Shown piece by piece: positions 5,384 to 7,480 of a stretch of 7,480 nt of DNA. The notes below the pieces were generated by a model. The model saw nothing but the letters and a program-made list of their open reading frames with translations, was not told where the DNA came from and did not search any database. The position numbers were made by a program, and so were the translations under genes. The DNA lies in contig SKSL01000166.1 of NCBI GenBank assembly GCA_007123015.1, forward strand, positions 1 to 7,480. The letters are read 5' to 3'. This DNA is from Natronohydrobacter sp. Its GTDB lineage: Bacteria; Pseudomonadota; Alphaproteobacteria; Rhodobacterales; Rhodobacteraceae. How positions within the stretch are numbered: position 1 is the first letter of the stretch; every line of letters begins with the position of its first letter.

Positions 5384-5456
5384 GCAAGCGTCCAAGACTG
5401 CGCAAGCGCAGCGTAGAAGCCGCCCCGCCCCAGGTCAATCCATCGCGCGGTCTGGG
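5384..5456 (-). promoter_or_regulatory. pheT-methyltransferase gap
   Basis: This 73-bp gap contains the short palindrome CTGCGC-AA-GCGCAG (5398-5411), 15 bp before the methyltransferase ATG. It also has weak complementarity between CCCAG (5429-5433) and CTGGG (5452-5456). Neither is followed by a U-rich tract in the minus-strand transcript, so I do not call a terminator. Co-transcription from pheT is possible but unproven. Confidence 0.35.
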
Positions 5457-7480
5457 TCAGCCGCGCAGAGTGCCCCCGGTCGCCTTGGTCACTTTCTCGA
5501 TGATCTTGCGGCTGACCGCTTCGATATCCTCATCCGTCAGACTGCGTGTCTGGGGTTGCAGCCGCACTGTGATCGCAAGCGATTTCTGCCCCGCCCCGAA
5601 TTGCGCTTCCGCCTTCGGCCCTGTGAATTCGTCAAAAACCTGAACCCCTGCAATCAGCGCCTTATCCGCGCCACTGGCCGCGTTCACCACATTCAACGCT
5701 TCAACCTGCGCGCCCAGAACGAAGGCGAAATCGCGGTCAACCGGTTGAAGCGCAGAGATCACCAGCGGCGCGCGCGAGGTCTTACGCGCTTTCGGCAGCG
5801 GCGGGTTTTCCACCAGCACCGTGAAGCCCATGACCGGACCTTTCAGATCATAGGTTTTCAACAGGCGCGGGTGCAACTCGCCAAACACCGCGAGGGGCAA
5901 CTTGGGGCCAAGGCTGATGACCCCGGCGCGCCCCGGATGAAACCAGTCGGGCAGTTTACGATGGATCTGCGCCTTGGCAGGGGCCCCGATGGCCGAGAGC
6001 ACCGCCTCGGCATCGGCTTTTGCATCATACAGGTCAGCCTTGCGCTGGCTGCCATAAGGGTCACGCGCAGCACGATTGCCGACCAGAATCCCGGCCGCCT
6101 GCAAGCTCTGCTCGCCCGGCTCACCGCCGGCGAAAACCGGCCCGACTTCAAACAGGGCCAGATCAAGCGCACCGCGGGCCTGATTGCGCGCGGCTGCCTG
6201 CAACAGCCCCGGCAGCAGATCAGGGCGCATATGGGTCATCTCGGATGAGATCGGATTTTCCAGCCGCACGGCCTCAGAGCCACCACCGAACAACTGCGCG
6301 GATTGCGCGTCGATGAAGCTGTAGGTCACACATTCATTATAGCCCAGACCCGCCAGCGCCCGGCGCGCGGCACGTTCGCGCACTTGCATCGGCGTCAGGA
6401 TGGGGCGGGCGACACCGGCCTGCGGGCGCGCCAGCGGCTTGCCTTCCAGCTTGGTGAGCGAGGCGATGCGGGCGATTTCCTCGACCAGATCAGCGCTGCC
6501 CAGAATATCGGGTCGCCAGCTTGGCGGCTGCGCCTTATCGCCGTCAAGCATGAAGCCCAGCGCGTCCAGCGTCGCGCGCTGGTCCGCCTCGGGGATGTCC
6601 ATGCCGACAAGGCGGCGCACCCGAAGCGGGTCGAACGGGTAGCCGCGCGTCGTGTCCGGGACCGCGCCGTCCTGCACCACATCAGAGGCTTCCCCCCCGC
6701 ACAGATCCAGCACCATCTGCGTCGCCAGTTCCAGCCCATCGCGCGTGAAGGCAGGATCCACGCCGCGCTCGAACCGGTAGCGCGCGTCGGAATTGATCTT
6801 CAGCGCGCGGCCCGTGGCGGCAATGGTGATCGGATCCCAATAGGCGGATTCAAGGAACACATTGACCGTGCCCTCGGTGCAGCCCGAATGTTCGCCGCCC
6901 ATGATGCCCGCCAGCGATTCCGGCCCCTGATCATCGGAAATGACCATCTGCCCCGCGCTGAGCGTATAGGTCTTGTCATCGAGCGCCAGCAATTCCTCGC
7001 CGCCCTGCGCCGGGTGGATTCGCAATCCGCCCTGCACCTTGTCGGCGTCAAACACATGCAACGGGCGGTTCAGATCGAAAGTGAAGAAATTGGTGATATC
7101 GACCAGCGTCGAAATGGGCCGCAACCCGATGGCGCGCAACCGCTTCTGCAGCCAGTCGGGCGAGGGGCCATTCTTCACGCCGCGAATGACACGCCCGGCG
7201 AAAAGCGGGCAGCCTTTCTCTTTCAGGGCCGGGTCAATCGTCACAGTGATCGGGCTGGGGAAATGGCCTGCAACCGGGGTGACCTGCAGCGGCTTCAACT
7301 GGCCCAAGCCCCGCGCGGCGAGGTCCCGCGCGATCCCGCGCACGCCCAGCGCATCGGGACGGTTGGGGGTGATCGCGATCTCGATGACCGGATCATTCAG
7401 CCCGGCGTAATCGATGTAACGCACACCCAAGGGCGCATCGGCGGGCAGATCAATGATCCCGTCATGATCGTCCGAGAGCA
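5457..7480 (-). CDS. pheT: Phenylalanyl-tRNA synthetase beta subunit, N-terminus outside window
   Basis: PheT pairs with PheS in the (alpha-beta)2 enzyme that attaches phenylalanine to tRNA-Phe. About 673 residues are visible. The frame stays open to the right edge, reading LSDDHDGIIDLPADAPLG before the conserved EIAITPNRPDALGVRGIARD (about 7380-7320), so roughly 120 N-terminal residues are missing relative to a family length near 800. Visible domains in order are: the end of the tRNA-binding-like domain; B3/4, the editing domain (about 7210-6680, with GIMGGEHSGC and SDARYRFERGVDP); B5 (about 6640-6440, ending SADLVEEIARI); the catalytic-like core (about 6400-5810, with NPISSEMTHMRPDLLPGLL); and the FDX-ACB anticodon-binding domain (about 5775-5457, with PVDRDFAFVL). 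The TTG at 7430 is an internal Leu codon, not a start. pheS is expected just beyond the right edge. Confidence 0.97.
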   Translation of the reverse strand, partial: LSDDHDGIIDLPADAPLGVRYIDYAGLNDPVIEIAITPNRPDALGVRGIARDLAARGLGQLKPLQVTPVAGHFPSPITVTIDPALKEKGCPLFAGRVIRGVKNGPSPDWLQKRLRAIGLRPISTLVDITNFFTFDLNRPLHVFDADKVQGGLRIHPAQGGEELLALDDKTYTLSAGQMVISDDQGPESLAGIMGGEHSGCTEGTVNVFLESAYWDPITIAATGRALKINSDARYRFERGVDPAFTRDGLELATQMVLDLCGGEASDVVQDGAVPDTTRGYPFDPLRVRRLVGMDIPEADQRATLDALGFMLDGDKAQPPSWRPDILGSADLVEEIARIASLTKLEGKPLARPQAGVARPILTPMQVRERAARRALAGLGYNECVTYSFIDAQSAQLFGGGSEAVRLENPISSEMTHMRPDLLPGLLQAAARNQARGALDLALFEVGPVFAGGEPGEQSLQAAGILVGNRAARDPYGSQRKADLYDAKADAEAVLSAIGAPAKAQIHRKLPDWFHPGRAGVISLGPKLPLAVFGELHPRLLKTYDLKGPVMGFTVLVENPPLPKARKTSRAPLVISALQPVDRDFAFVLGAQVEALNVVNAASGADKALIAGVQVFDEFTGPKAEAQFGAGQKSLAITVRLQPQTRSLTDEDIEAVSRKIIEKVTKATGGTLRG

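Noticed and set aside
5398..5411. CTGCGCAAGCGCAG palindrome as a pheT terminator
   Set aside because: Two-base loop, short stem and no U-rich run afterwards in the direction of transcription.
5382..6248. 288-aa plus-strand open frame
   Set aside because: Antisense to pheT, whose core and C-terminal domains are unmistakable here.
7428..7430. Start of pheT at the TTG at 7430
   Set aside because: The frame remains open to the window edge and the upstream codons read as conserved PheT sequence, so this is an internal Leu codon.
1..7480. CRISPR arrays, tRNA or rRNA genes, insertion sequences
   Set aside because: No regularly spaced repeats, no cloverleaf-like or rRNA segments and no transposase frame were seen on either strand.

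Overview
The window looks like a chromosomal stretch from a GC-rich alphaproteobacterium, most likely family Rhodobacteraceae. The basis is the overall base composition, the Rhodobacteraceae-like DusA and PheT sequences, and a divergent pair of genes resembling two uncharacterised families I know mainly from that group (DUF6477 and DUF6456). No database search was run; family names come from recognising motifs.

Left edge (1-217): the first 34 bases, read on the minus strand, open a reading frame beginning MASITKLPSGA. This resembles the N-terminus of tyrosine recombinases, in particular those of genomic islands that insert into the 5' end of dusA. Immediately downstream, on the plus strand, lies dusA. 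Its first ten codons are AT-rich and use rare codons, while from about base 180 the gene turns abruptly into ordinary GC-rich host sequence. The simplest reading is that the window starts at the right border of a dusA-integrated island, and that the island has supplied dusA with a new upstream region, start codon and first residues.

Middle (148-2769): dusA (tRNA-dihydrouridine synthase A) converges with a small minus-strand gene (DUF6477-like, 105 aa). That gene is divergent from a plus-strand gene for a DUF6456-like protein with an N-terminal helix-turn-helix. Their shared 181-bp intergenic region is comparatively AT-rich and dense in inverted and direct repeats. It holds a credible sigma-70 promoter for the plus-strand gene and a possible hairpin over the ribosome binding site of the minus-strand gene.

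Right part (2766-7480): three minus-strand genes follow one another in the order of transcription. They are pheT (phenylalanyl-tRNA synthetase beta subunit, N-terminus beyond the window), a class I SAM-dependent methyltransferase of unknown substrate, and a YheS-like ABC-F ATPase. Gaps of about 60-75 bp with no convincing terminator make co-transcription possible. The ABC-F gene converges on the DUF6456-like gene so closely that the two stop codons interlock.

Three of the recognisable genes act in translation: DusA modifies tRNA, PheT charges tRNA-Phe, and ABC-F proteins act on the ribosome. I would not read the neighbourhood as a dedicated system. The most notable feature is the inferred island junction in dusA; next is the repeat-rich divergent regulatory region between the two genes of unknown function.
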